The notes below the pieces were generated by a model. The model saw only the letters and a program-made list of their open reading frames with translations, was not told the DNA's origin and ran no database searches. Positions 8,739 through 17,532 of a DNA stretch of 64,000 nucleotides are shown piece by piece (positions within the stretch are counted from its first letter, which is position 1; the number at the start of each line of letters is the position of its first letter). A program made the position numbers and the translations under genes. Source of the DNA: Cystobacterineae bacterium (GTDB lineage Bacteria; Myxococcota; Myxococcia; Myxococcales; Myxococcaceae); NCBI GenBank assembly GCA_009782175.1, contig WRKR01000010.1, positions 1 to 64,000 of the forward strand. The letters run 5' to 3'.

Positions 8739-9646
8739 AACACCTCGTGAATCCACGCGGAAACGCCGCAATTGGCTTCTTCGGGTTTGAGGCTTAGCAA
8801 TTCAAATGCATTCGCATCTGACAACACGGCTTGGACCAATTGCTGGTTTAAGGTGTGCCCTGTCTTATAAGCGGTCATATGAGCCAGCAAAGGCTTGCCC
8901 AACAAAGCCAAATCCCCCAACACATCCAAAAATTTGTGGCGGACAAACTCATCAGGAAAACGAAGGCCTTCAGGGTTTAAAATGGAGAATTTGTCCACCA
9001 CTATCGCATTCTCCAGGCTCCCGCCCTGAGCCAGCCCCACTTGCTTTAACTGCTCCACATCTTGCAAAAAACAAAAGGTTCTGGCCCTTGCCAACTCTTC
9101 CATGAAGGACTCTGGGGTTATTCTCATTCCAAAAGTCTGGTTCATAATGAGCGGATGCTGAAAATCAACGGTGCAGTCAACCCAAAATTCAGAGGCAGGA
9201 GCCAGGGACGCAAACTTGTCGCCACTTCTGACCGTTATGGTTTTTTTTATAACCATATAAGTCTTCGGCACCTCTTGCTCTCTTAAGCCTGCCTCTTGCA
9301 ATATGGAGACGAAGGGGGCTGCACTTCCATCTAAAATGGGCAACTCCGGCCCATTCACCTCAATGCGTGCATTGTCAATGCCTAAACTCCTCAAGGCCGC
9401 CATCAAATGCTCAACTGTGCCTATGTGGGCTCCCTCGTGGCCCAGAGTCGTCGCCAATGAGGTATCTAAAACTTTTTCAGAAAGAGCGGGAATGACAGGT
9501 TTGTTGGGTAGATCTTCACGCACAAACACAATGCCACTGTCTACAGGTGCAGGCAAAATAACCAACTGCACAGGCTTGCCGGAATGCAAGCCTATGCCAG
9601 CGCAAAAAGCAGATCGCCTCAATGTTAATTGCCAACCAGAGCTCAT
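8714..9646 (-). CDS. lpxC: UDP-3-O-acyl-N-acetylglucosamine deacetylase
   Basis: The zinc-dependent, committed step of lipid A synthesis, showing that the organism makes lipopolysaccharide or a related lipid A. Family motifs include GIGLHSGKP at the N-terminus, HIGTVEHLMAAL with a zinc His, LDGSAAPF, and HKFLDVLGDLALLG with the second zinc His and Asp. The TGHTLNQQLV segment is also present. At 310 residues it is full length. It is not beside other lpx genes. The minus-strand start at 9646 has only a weak ribosome site. The last codons lie in a tandem duplication. Confidence 0.96.
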   Translation of the reverse strand: MSSGWQLTLRRSAFCAGIGLHSGKPVQLVILPAPVDSGIVFVREDLPNKPVIPALSEKVLDTSLATTLGHEGAHIGTVEHLMAALRSLGIDNARIEVNGPELPILDGSAAPFVSILQEAGLREQEVPKTYMVIKKTITVRSGDKFASLAPASEFWVDCTVDFQHPLIMNQTFGMRITPESFMEELARARTFCFLQDVEQLKQVGLAQGGSLENAIVVDKFSILNPEGLRFPDEFVRHKFLDVLGDLALLGKPLLAHMTAYKTGHTLNQQLVQAVLSDANAFELLSLKPEEANCGVSAWIHEVFSPSPRTA

Positions 9647-9688
9647 TTAAAGAATCAGCCTTCCTAAATCCAAGGAGGTTATAAAACC

Positions 9689-9766
9689 ATGGTCCACCTT
9701 AACGCCGCCCTTCACAAGACAGGAATGGTGCTGTCTCATGTGTTAAACATATATGCAACTACCTAA
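9689..9766 (+). CDS. Possible 25-residue peptide with a perfect Shine-Dalgarno
   Basis: AAGGAGGT at 9672-9679 precedes an ATG at 9689 by 9 nt. The frame stays open for 25 codons to TAA at 9764-9766, overlapping the end of ruvB on the other strand. The position, between lpxC and the ruv operon and antisense to both, would suit a small peptide or leader. There is no domain or homology evidence, so chance is a real possibility. Confidence 0.2.
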   Translation: MVHLNAALHKTGMVLSHVLNIYATT

Positions 9767-10794
9767 TCAGAGTTTTCTCTCTTGGGTGCTGGGTATCCAA
9801 TATACTCCCAAGTCCGCTCCGTCGCAAGACGGCCTCTGGGCGTCCTTTGCAATAAACCTTGTTGTAACAAAAAAGGTTCACACACATCCTCCAGGGTTTC
9901 CTTTTCTTCTCCTAAAGCCGCCGACAAGGTTTCAATCCCCACGGGGCCTCCTGAAAATTTTTCGACCAAAACCCTCAGGAGGCGTCTATCCATCAAATCC
10001 AAGCCTTGTTTGTCAACCTGAAGGCGATCTAAAACTTCACATGCCAAGCGGAGGTGAATGTGGCTTTGGCTTTGTATTTGGGCAAAATCTCTCACACGCC
10101 GAAGCAAGCGAATGGCAATACGCGGCGTGCCCCGAGAGCGCCGAGCAATTTCCGCAGCCCCCTCAGCGTCCAACTGCACCGAAAGCATCTGCGCAGAGCG
10201 CCGCAAAATATGCATCAGCTCTTTCTGCGTATAAAATTCCAAGCGCTCTTGTATGTGAAAACGGTTTCGCAGTGGTGAAGTCAACAAACCGACGCGCGTC
10301 GTGGCGGCCACAAGCGTAAAAGGCGCCAAATCTATTTTCATCGCACGCGCCGCTGGACCAGAATCAATCGTAATATCCAAGCGATAATCCTCCATCGCCG
10401 GATATAAATATTCTTCGACAACAGAGCCTAGCCTGTGAATTTCATCAATAAAAAGTATATCCCCGGGGGAGAGGTTCGTGAGTATTCCGGCCAGGTCGCC
10501 CTTTTTTTCTAAAGCAGGCCCGGAGCTAACATGCAAACCCACTCTCATTTCTGCAGCGAGTATATGTGCGAGGGAGGTTTTTCCAAGCCCCGGAGGGCCT
10601 GAAAACAAACAATGATCTAAGGCCTCTCTACGCTCTTGAGCTGCTTTCACATAAATTTTAATTTTTTCTATAAGTTCTGTCTGTCCCACATAGTCTGCAA
10701 AAGTTTTGGGGCGCAAAGAGAGCTCTGTGCGCAGATCTTCTTTGGCGCATTCGGGCTCCAAAACAGAGGTTTTTCGTTTTGCCAAGGTATCCAC
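9763..10794 (-). CDS. ruvB: Holliday junction branch-migration helicase RuvB
   Basis: AAA+ ATPase motor that drives branch migration with RuvA. Walker A is in [14 protein letters not shown], Walker B in [10 protein letters not shown], sensor I in [18 protein letters not shown], and the C-terminal winged-helix domain ends in [15 protein letters not shown]. The length of 343 residues is usual. It follows ruvA by 9 bp in the order ruvC-ruvA-ruvB. Confidence 0.98.
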   Translation of the reverse strand: MDTLAKRKTSVLEPECAKEDLRTELSLRPKTFADYVGQTELIEKIKIYVKAAQERREALDHCLFSGPPGLGKTSLAHILAAEMRVGLHVSSGPALEKKGDLAGILTNLSPGDILFIDEIHRLGSVVEEYLYPAMEDYRLDITIDSGPAARAMKIDLAPFTLVAATTRVGLLTSPLRNRFHIQERLEFYTQKELMHILRRSAQMLSVQLDAEGAAEIARRSRGTPRIAIRLLRRVRDFAQIQSQSHIHLRLACEVLDRLQVDKQGLDLMDRRLLRVLVEKFSGGPVGIETLSAALGEEKETLEDVCEPFLLQQGLLQRTPRGRLATERTWEYIGYPAPKRENSD

Positions 10795-10803
10795 CGTCCT
10801 CTA

Positions 10804-11415
10804 TCAACGCCTGCAATATTTCAGGGACTCTTTGAGAAGGGCTTCCAATTCAGCTTCTTCACTCAAATGGTCCACGGCCAAAAGCACGGCTGCGCGTGCT
10901 TTGTTTTCTTTGTAACCCAAGTTGACAAGTGCGGAAACAACATCTGCAGGCGCTCCAGGAGAGAGAGGGAGGCTTGCAGGAGCCTTGCTTGTATTTGCGG
11001 GGCTGACGCTCAAAGCGGATACTTTGTCTTTCAACTCAAGAATCAGCCGCTCGGCTGTTTTTTTCCCAACCCCTTGCAAACGCGTCAAGCAGGCCAAATC
11101 CCCTTGCTGCAAGGCAGCACACAACCCGTCAACGGCCATGCCGGAGAGAATGCCCATGGCCAATTTAGGGCCTATATGAGACACCGAAGTCAGCAGCATA
11201 AACATGGCCTCTTCGGCTTGCTCAACAAAGCCATATAAGTCTATGGCATCTTCGCGCACAAGGGTGCGTATCCTGAGGTTGAGCGGCTCATGCAAAGCAG
11301 GCAGGCGAGAGAGGGTTTGTGCGGAGCAAAACACGCGAAACCCCACACCTGCAACGTCGAGGAGCACCTCATCCTTGGCTTTGTCTTCAAGCGTTCCGGA
11401 CAGTCGAGCAATCAT
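10804..11415 (-). CDS. ruvA: Holliday junction DNA-binding protein RuvA
   Basis: Tetrameric junction-binding subunit that targets RuvB. It begins MIARLSGTLEDK, with the OB-fold domain I. The two helix-hairpin-helix motifs follow (VSHIGPKLAMGILSG and LQGVGKKTAERLILELKDK). A C-terminal RuvB-contact domain (VSALVNLGYKENKARAAV) ends the protein. At 203 residues it is typical. Its ATG overlaps the ruvC TGA by 4 bp. Confidence 0.97.
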   Translation of the reverse strand: MIARLSGTLEDKAKDEVLLDVAGVGFRVFCSAQTLSRLPALHEPLNLRIRTLVREDAIDLYGFVEQAEEAMFMLLTSVSHIGPKLAMGILSGMAVDGLCAALQQGDLACLTRLQGVGKKTAERLILELKDKVSALSVSPANTSKAPASLPLSPGAPADVVSALVNLGYKENKARAAVLLAVDHLSEEAELEALLKESLKYCRR

Positions 11416-12035
11416 CTCACTTCCCTTGGGGCGACGTAGCTTTTTTTCAAACGCTCGGCAAATGAAGAAAAAGTGGCTTTTGAGAGGGTGGTTTTCGAGA
11501 GAGTCGCCTTCGAGAGGGTGGTCTGTGAGGAGGTGTTTTGTGCGCCAGGCTGTCTAAAGCCCAAAACCGTATGTGCATGGCACAGCGCAATGGCCAGCCC
11601 ATCATAAGCATCGGCTCTCATCTGCTGCTTTGGCAACTCAAGCAAAGTCTTCACCATCCGCGTCACCGCAGCTTTGCTGCCTCCTCCTCCTGCACCTACG
11701 GCTCTCTTTATGCGCGAGGGGGTATATTCAAACACAGGAATTTTTTCTAAAGCCGCTGCCAGCAAAACCACACCGCGTGCTTGGCCAAGCAACAAAATGC
11801 CGCGCGGGTTTTTTTTTCTGCCAAAAAAAACATCTTCTACCGCCACCGCATCGGGCTTGTGCTTGCAAAGCAAGGCCTGCAGTGCCTGAAAAATGCACAG
11901 CAACTTTTCGTCCAAACGCTTCAAGTGTATTGCGCGAATAACGCCACAGTCCAAACAGCTGTATGCCTGGCCCTTCATTTCAATCACACCAAAGCCAACA
12001 AACCTGCTTCCTGGATCCACACCCACTATGCGCAT
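11412..12035 (-). CDS. ruvC: Holliday junction resolvase RuvC with repeat-containing tail
   Basis: Dimeric endonuclease that cuts Holliday junctions. The four catalytic acids are visible: Asp in IVGVDPGSR, Glu in VAVEDVFFG, and two Asp in ADAYDGLAIA. The ATG at 12035 is preferred over the GTG at 12050 because GGAGG lies 8 nt upstream. The last 45 residues extend beyond the usual RuvC end and contain a pentapeptide repeat of the type TLSKA/TLSKT, encoded by a 15-bp tandem repeat. The tail is probably disordered. The gene is coupled to ruvA and lies 43 bp downstream of yebC. Confidence 0.96.
   Translation of the reverse strand: MRIVGVDPGSRFVGFGVIEMKGQAYSCLDCGVIRAIHLKRLDEKLLCIFQALQALLCKHKPDAVAVEDVFFGRKKNPRGILLLGQARGVVLLAAALEKIPVFEYTPSRIKRAVGAGGGGSKAAVTRMVKTLLELPKQQMRADAYDGLAIALCHAHTVLGFRQPGAQNTSSQTTLSKATLSKTTLSKATFSSFAERLKKSYVAPREVR
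11474..11533. repeat. 15-bp tandem repeat, four copies, inside ruvC
   Basis: Four imperfect 15-bp units start at 11474, 11489, 11504 and 11519. They encode the TLSK[AT]-type pentapeptide repeats at the RuvC C-terminus. The unit length is a multiple of three, so copy changes would keep the reading frame. Confidence 0.85.
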
Positions 12036-12078
12036 TGCGCTGGCCTCCACTTATGCATCTTCACTCCTCACCACCTCC

Positions 12079-12831
12079 TTAAGCGTCGGAAATAGCGTCC
12101 ATGGTTGCATCATCCATTTCAAAGTTGGAAAACACATTCTGCACATCATCATGCTCTTCCAACAACTCCAGCAGCTTCATGAGTTTCTCTGCCACCGCCC
12201 CTTCAACTTTGGCCAAGGTGCTTGGAAAATAATTCCATTTGGCCACGCGAGGTTTGAGTTGGCTTTGCTCCAGAGCCTGCGCCACTTGGTGCAAATCCGC
12301 CGCAAGCGTGTGCACCTCCCAGCCCTCTCCTTCGGTGAAAACAATGTCTTCTGCTCCCGCCTCAATGGCCTTTCCCATCAGCTCTTCCTCACTCAGAGAA
12401 AGCTCAAAGCCAATAACACCTTTCTTCTCAAAAAGAAAACGTACGGAGCCTGCTGCCCCAAGGTTTCCCCCTTGCTTGGTAAATATAGAGCGAATGTCCC
12501 CCGCCGTTCGGTTGACATTGTCCGTCAGGCACTCCACCAAAACAGCAACACCACCTGGCGCATAGCCCTCATATATTATTTCTTCGAGGGCGGAGCCTTC
12601 CAACTCCCCCGTGCCTTTTTTAATGGCTCTCAATATGGTGTCATTGGGCATGTTGGCTTCACGTGCGGCCTGTACGGCAAGCCGAAGGCGCGCATTGCTC
12701 GCCACCTCCCCGCCACCTTGTCTCGCCGAAACCGTAATTTCACGAATTAACTTCGTAAACAACTTGCCCTTGCTGGCCCCCTGGGCCGCCTTCTGGCGTT
12801 TAATTTTGGTCCACCGGTTGTGGCCTGACAT
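12079..12831 (-). CDS. yebC: YebC/PmpR family regulator
   Basis: Cytoplasmic protein of the YebC/PmpR family, tied to transcriptional control and, in some members, to translation of proline-rich stretches. It begins with the family signature MSGHNRWTKIKRQKAA, and later motifs GGEVASNARLRLAVQAA and YEGYAPGGVAVLVECLTDN are intact. At 250 residues it is normal. It stands upstream of ruvCAB, a widespread gene order that suggests co-transcription. Confidence 0.95.
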   Translation of the reverse strand: MSGHNRWTKIKRQKAAQGASKGKLFTKLIREITVSARQGGGEVASNARLRLAVQAAREANMPNDTILRAIKKGTGELEGSALEEIIYEGYAPGGVAVLVECLTDNVNRTAGDIRSIFTKQGGNLGAAGSVRFLFEKKGVIGFELSLSEEELMGKAIEAGAEDIVFTEGEGWEVHTLAADLHQVAQALEQSQLKPRVAKWNYFPSTLAKVEGAVAEKLMKLLELLEEHDDVQNVFSNFEMDDATMDAISDA

Positions 12832-12865
12832 GTATACTCCTTCGCTTTCTATCCATGGGGCATTC

Positions 12866-15091
12866 CTAAAGGCGCTCTACGGAAAACACCCCTTCTAACT
12901 TTTCAAGGCTGCGCATTAACTCATTGAGCTGCTTTAGATCACTCACGCCCACCTCAAAAGTATTCACTGCGCGAGCATCTCCTGTGGCGCGGCAATTGGC
13001 CTGGGAAATGTTGACGTCTCTTTTGGAAAAGGTGTTGGAAATGTCTGCCAAAACACCGGGGCGATCTGTTGTCAACACGCGCAGGCTCACCCTCCTTTTG
13101 AAGCCTTCGTCTACGTTCCACTCTACGTCAACACGCCTGTCTGGATCTGTCGACAAAGCCTTGGGGCAACCCAACACGTGTATGGTAACCCCTCTGCCAC
13201 GCGTAATAAAACCAACAATGGCATCCCCAGGCACCGGGTTGCAACAACGACCAAAACGCACCAACACGTCATTAATGCCTGCAATGCTCACCCCACTGCT
13301 GCTGGACTTTTGCCCCACTATCTTCTTGGCAAAACTCGTCATCTTGCCAATCCCATCTCCCAATAAACCCGTCACACTTCCCATGCGTACACGAGAAGCG
13401 GGCTCCTTCTCTTCACTGAGGAGTTTCTCGGCCATCTGCAGGGCCGACACTTTCCCATAGCCAATGGCAACCAATAAGTCATTTTCTGTACGGTAACCTT
13501 GGCTTTCAGCCAGGGCTTTTAACTTGCCCGCCTTGCTCAGCTTGCTTCGGTTCAAAGAGAGTTTGCGAAACTCTTTGTCGGCCAATTCACTGCCAAGCCT
13601 TAAACTAATTTCCCGCTGCTGCTGTTTTATAAATCCACGAATGCGCTGCTGCGCACGCCCCGTCTTCACAAAGTTGAGCCAATCACTTGAGGGGTGCATC
13701 TGTGGATTGGTGAGCACCTCCACCGTATCCCCATTCTTCAACTTATAGCGCAAGGGCACTATCTTCCCGTTCACCTTCGCCCCCACACAACGGTTGCCCA
13801 CATCAGAATGGATGGCATAGGCAAAATCCACCGGCGTCGCACCCCTCGGCAAAGAGCGCACCTCCCCCATGGGCGTAAACACAAATACCTCGTCGGTAAA
13901 CAAATCCACCTTCACCGTGTCCAAAAACTCGCGCGAATCCTTTAAGTCCGTCTGCCACTCCACCAGCTGCCGAAGCCATGCAAAAGCTTCATTGCTCTTG
14001 GCCGCAAAACTGTTCTGGGAAGAAAAATTTCCCTTGGAAGAAGTGCTTTTTCCTTCTTTATAGGCCCAATGCGCAGCAATGCCTTCCTCGGCAATTCGGT
14101 GCATCTCTTTGGTGCGAATTTGTATCTCAATACGCTCGGACAAAGGCCCTATCACCGTCGTGTGCAGCGACTGATAAAGGTTGGGCTTGGGTATGGCAAT
14201 AAAGTCCTTAAAACGCCCCGGAACGGGTTTCCACATTTGGTGCACCAAACCCAGGGACTCATAACATTGCGCCAATTCGTCGACCACAATGCGAAAGGCG
14301 ATAATGTCTGAAATTTGATCAAACTCAATGTTCTGGTTGCGCATCTTTCTATAAATGCTTGAGAGGTGTTTGAAGCGGCCTGCAACCGTTGCCTCTATGC
14401 CTTCCCCTTTCAGTTTCTGCCCTATCACCTCGCATACCTCATCAATGTATTTGTCCCGCTCCTTCTTCTTGCCCTGCACCTGCTTCACCAAAGCGCTATA
14501 TTCTGTGGGCTTTAAATATTTGAATGATAGATCTTCAAGCTCCGCTTTTATCCACCCAATGCCAAGGCGGTTGGCCAGTGGAGCAAAAATGTCCACCGTC
14601 TCGCGCGCAATCCGCACTTGCGCCTCTTCTTTCATGTGATCCATCGTCCGCATGTTGTGCGTGCGATCGGCCAGCTTGACAAGAATGACGCGAATGTCCT
14701 GGGCCATCGCCACCAACATCTTCCGAATGTTCTCCGCCTGCTTCTCCTCTTGCCCTAAATTGGCAGCCGCAGAATATTTTGAAAGCTTCGTCACCCCATC
14801 CACCAAAGAGAGCACTTCAAGCCCAAACAACTCCTTTAACTCTGCTTCCGTGGCCAGGGTGTCTTCCAATGTGTCATGCAATAGCCCAGCAACAATCGAG
14901 GCTTCATCCAAATGCATTTGGGCCAACAAACCCGCAACTTCCAGAGGATGCACCAAATAAGGCTCCCCAGATTTGCGGATTTGGCCTTGGTGCACCTTGG
15001 CAGAATACACATAGGCCTTTTTGATCATTTCCAGATCTGGATTCGGGTGATAAGAACTCACTCGTTGCAAAATGTCACTTAAGCGTATCAA
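12866..15091 (-). CDS. rel: Bifunctional (p)ppGpp synthetase/hydrolase (Rel/SpoT)
   Basis: Makes and degrades the stringent-response alarmone (p)ppGpp. The N-terminal HD hydrolase has LLHDTLEDT near residue 72. The synthetase domain (about 240-360) carries RFKHLSSIYRKM and a GRFKDFIAIPKPN loop whose RFKD form is typical of bifunctional enzymes rather than RelA. A TGS domain (about 395-460) and a C-terminal ACT domain (about 665-741) follow. The start is TTG at 15091; an in-frame TAA two codons upstream rules out a longer protein. DksA, its functional partner at RNA polymerase, is encoded 2 kb away. Confidence 0.95.
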   Translation of the reverse strand: MIRLSDILQRVSSYHPNPDLEMIKKAYVYSAKVHQGQIRKSGEPYLVHPLEVAGLLAQMHLDEASIVAGLLHDTLEDTLATEAELKELFGLEVLSLVDGVTKLSKYSAAANLGQEEKQAENIRKMLVAMAQDIRVILVKLADRTHNMRTMDHMKEEAQVRIARETVDIFAPLANRLGIGWIKAELEDLSFKYLKPTEYSALVKQVQGKKKERDKYIDEVCEVIGQKLKGEGIEATVAGRFKHLSSIYRKMRNQNIEFDQISDIIAFRIVVDELAQCYESLGLVHQMWKPVPGRFKDFIAIPKPNLYQSLHTTVIGPLSERIEIQIRTKEMHRIAEEGIAAHWAYKEGKSTSSKGNFSSQNSFAAKSNEAFAWLRQLVEWQTDLKDSREFLDTVKVDLFTDEVFVFTPMGEVRSLPRGATPVDFAYAIHSDVGNRCVGAKVNGKIVPLRYKLKNGDTVEVLTNPQMHPSSDWLNFVKTGRAQQRIRGFIKQQQREISLRLGSELADKEFRKLSLNRSKLSKAGKLKALAESQGYRTENDLLVAIGYGKVSALQMAEKLLSEEKEPASRVRMGSVTGLLGDGIGKMTSFAKKIVGQKSSSSGVSIAGINDVLVRFGRCCNPVPGDAIVGFITRGRGVTIHVLGCPKALSTDPDRRVDVEWNVDEGFKRRVSLRVLTTDRPGVLADISNTFSKRDVNISQANCRATGDARAVNTFEVGVSDLKQLNELMRSLEKLEGVFSVERL

Positions 15092-15178
15092 TGGTTAAGA
15101 TGCTATCGCGGAGAGGCTATATTCGGCAATGCTTGTCTCTTGCCTCCGTCCGCTTTTAGCTCGTATTCCGAGGTTGTC

Positions 15179-16216
15179 ATGGCGTCGCTTTTGCTCAATA
15201 ACTTAGGTATCATCTGTCAAAATTGTGACTTTCTTAACCCCGCCGCTTCACGCCAGTGCTTAAGCTGCGCCCAAAGCCTCCCAGAGGCACCCGCCATAAC
15301 ACCTCCTCCTCTCTCTCCTCTGAAAGCCACCCCCTCCTCCAGCAGCTTGCAAGTCCCCACTCCACCTCAAGCTCCCTCGCAAACACCTACGCAACCTAGC
15401 CACACCTCTCCCCCCGCTTCACTCCTGCCGCCTTCTCCTCTCCCCCACGTCGATACGCCAGGGGCCATGCTTTATGCCGCTACGCATACCTATCCTACAC
15501 CTCCACAGGCCTATCCGCCACCCCAGGTGCCCCATGCCACAGCGCCTACGCCACAGCGCCTCTCCCTCCTGCAAACCAAACCCTATACCCTCCTGGCATT
15601 GAGCGGAACCTATAGAGGACAACGCTTCGCCCTCTATCAAAAAATGCAAATAGGCCGCACCCGCGGACAATTGCTCTTCTCGGACGACCCTTTCGTCTCC
15701 CCTGCCCATGCCAGCTTGTGGCTGTATAACCAAAAAGTATTTGTACGGGACGAAGGCAGTGTCTCAGGCGTTTATGTCAGCATCCCCAATAAGGAAACCA
15801 TCTCCGCTCAACAGAAATTTTGCGTGGGAATGCGTCTCTTTCGCTATTTGGGTCAACTGCCTCCTACACCACCCTATATCCCCGGACGCCTCGTCATCCA
15901 TGGTACCCCAGTCCCCGTCGATCAACCCAATTATGCCATTGAAGAAATTCTCATCGGGGATAGGCCTGGACGTACCTTCATCTCCGCCGGCCCCAGCATT
16001 TTTATAGGCTCTACCAAGTGCGACCTCTCTTATTCCCTCGACGAAGGCATGGCTCCACGGCATTGCGAGCTGACGCTTATGCCTCAATCCGCAATGCTTT
16101 GCGACCTCTCCAACGGCCTTGGCACTTATGTGCGCATCGCAGGAGACCGCTTGCTCAGCCCCGGAGATCGCCTCCGCATCGGCCAACAAATTCTTCAACT
16201 CGAGGCCCCCCTCTAA
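15179..16216 (+). CDS. Zinc-ribbon, double-FHA-domain protein
   Basis: Probable phosphothreonine-reading scaffold. A small zinc ribbon opens the protein (Cys13, Cys16, Cys27, Cys30), then a long Pro/Thr/Ser-rich linker (about 35-135). FHA domain 1 (about 145-225) has IGRTRGQ and VSPAHASL. FHA domain 2 (about 245-345) has PRHCEL and NGLGTYVRI. The ATG at 15179 is chosen over the TTG at 15140 because GAGG lies 5 nt upstream. A second FHA gene follows 62 bp later. No intact Ser/Thr kinase is adjacent, so the phosphoprotein partner is unknown. Confidence 0.75.
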   Translation: MASLLLNNLGIICQNCDFLNPAASRQCLSCAQSLPEAPAITPPPLSPLKATPSSSSLQVPTPPQAPSQTPTQPSHTSPPASLLPPSPLPHVDTPGAMLYAATHTYPTPPQAYPPPQVPHATAPTPQRLSLLQTKPYTLLALSGTYRGQRFALYQKMQIGRTRGQLLFSDDPFVSPAHASLWLYNQKVFVRDEGSVSGVYVSIPNKETISAQQKFCVGMRLFRYLGQLPPTPPYIPGRLVIHGTPVPVDQPNYAIEEILIGDRPGRTFISAGPSIFIGSTKCDLSYSLDEGMAPRHCELTLMPQSAMLCDLSNGLGTYVRIAGDRLLSPGDRLRIGQQILQLEAPL

Positions 16217-16278
16217 ATTCCACCTGCCTCCTTGACAACATAACCCCCCTCTCCTCACAATGAGGACCTGACAAAGCC

Positions 16279-16926
16279 ATGCCTCAAGTCAAAAAACCCT
16301 CCGTAACCATCCGCGTCGTCCGAGCTGATGGGGGCACCGAAAATGTATACCCCATGAAAACGGATGTCCTGCTTTGCGGCCGCACAAGCGAGCTGAGCTT
16401 GCCGGATGATCCATTCATCGCTGATGTGCAAATCCGCTTCTTCTTCTCCGGAGGACGTTTGGCCATTGAAGACATCGGCGGCGGCAACGGCGTCTTCACG
16501 CGCCTGCGCCAGGAACGAGAAATTGCTCCAGGCAGCGAGGTGCGCGCCGGACGACAACGCCTCCTCGTCGAAGCCATCCCCCCTCTCGCTCCAAACGCAG
16601 ATGGTACGACGGCATGGGGCTCCCCTGACATCGGCTTCCGCTTCCGCCTCGTCCAAATCCTCGAAGGCGGTATACGCGGCGCCGTCTTCCCCCTCAAAAT
16701 AGGCGACAACAACCTGGGCCGCGAAGCAGGCGATATTTATTTCCTCAATGATGGGTTTATTTCAGGCAGACATGCCGTCATCTCCGCCTCCCCAGAAAAA
16801 CTCACCATCAGAGACGTGGGCTCCTCCAACGGCACCTTCTTGCGCCTCGCCGCCCCCGCCTTCGTCGAAAATGGTGACCAGTTCCTCCTGGGCCGACAGC
16901 TGATGCGCGTCGATATCCAAAATTAA
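16279..16926 (+). CDS. Tandem FHA-domain protein
   Basis: A 215-residue protein built of two FHA modules. The C-terminal one (about 130-210) has the canonical set of NLGREAGD, SGRHAVI and GSSNGTFLRL, so it should bind phosphothreonine. The N-terminal one (about 15-90) keeps CGRTSE and GGGNGVFTRL but has ADVQIRF where Ser-Arg-His is expected, so it may be structural only. It probably forms an operon with the zinc-ribbon FHA gene upstream. The function is unknown beyond phospho-dependent binding. Confidence 0.75.
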   Translation: MPQVKKPSVTIRVVRADGGTENVYPMKTDVLLCGRTSELSLPDDPFIADVQIRFFFSGGRLAIEDIGGGNGVFTRLRQEREIAPGSEVRAGRQRLLVEAIPPLAPNADGTTAWGSPDIGFRFRLVQILEGGIRGAVFPLKIGDNNLGREAGDIYFLNDGFISGRHAVISASPEKLTIRDVGSSNGTFLRLAAPAFVENGDQFLLGRQLMRVDIQN

Positions 16927-16984
16927 AAAACCAGGAAACCAGAAGGCCAAAAAACCAGAAAACGAAAAAACTCACATAAAAAAA

Positions 16985-17026
16985 CAGGCAAAAAAACGGG
17001 CAAAAAAACGGGCAAAAAAAATGCCC
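16985..17026 (-). terminator. Repeat-embedded terminator-like hairpin after dksA
   Basis: Three copies of a unit like AAAAAAACGGGC end in GGGCA (17010-17014) facing TGCCC (17022-17026) across an A7 loop. On the minus strand this gives a 5-bp hairpin followed directly by GTTTTTTT, a plausible terminator for dksA. The stem is short and the repeats may simply be slippage. Confidence 0.35.
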
Positions 17027-17028
17027 CC

Positions 17029-17391
17029 TCACCCATAGGAGCGCTCCTTCTTCTCTTGCTCCTCCTTGCAACGAATGCAAAGTGTCGTCACAGGACGCGC
17101 CTCCAGGCGCTTGAGAGAAATTTCTTCTTCACAACGCTCGCAAATGCCAAAACTGCCTTCCTCAATGCGACTTAAGGCACGCTCAATTTTCTTAAGCAAA
17201 AATTTCTCTCTGTCACGCAAACGAAATACCATGCTCTGCGCATATTCACTCGAAGCCAGATCAATCTCATCCGGAAGGTCGTCCGTATCAAAATTGGATT
17301 CTTCCATTAAGGTTTTCTTGGCGTTTTCCAGGAGCGCAACTTTGCTGTCTTCAAGCATCTTCTTAAAACGCTTCAAATCCTTCGGACTCAC
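17029..17391 (-). CDS. dksA: DksA/TraR family zinc-finger transcription factor
   Basis: Binds the RNA polymerase secondary channel and works with (p)ppGpp. The coiled-coil N-terminal part carries DEIDLAS, matching the DxxDxA tip motif needed for DksA activity. The C4 zinc finger is CERCEEEI followed by CIRC. At 120 residues it is shorter than E. coli DksA (151) but usual for this group. Translation starts at GTG 17391, with AGGGAG 6 nt upstream. It is divergent from the diadenylate cyclase gene. Confidence 0.9.
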   Translation of the reverse strand: MSPKDLKRFKKMLEDSKVALLENAKKTLMEESNFDTDDLPDEIDLASSEYAQSMVFRLRDREKFLLKKIERALSRIEEGSFGICERCEEEISLKRLEARPVTTLCIRCKEEQEKKERSYG

Positions 17392-17532
17392 GGAAACTCC
17401 CTTCTGTCAGAAAAACAACTCTGCCGGAAAAACAATTCGGAGAAATAATTCGAAAAACAATGCATAGAGCATTAAGCATTCCGCTCCTCCTGTCAAGGTA
17501 AGCTATAACACTCTCATACGAGAAATAGACGT

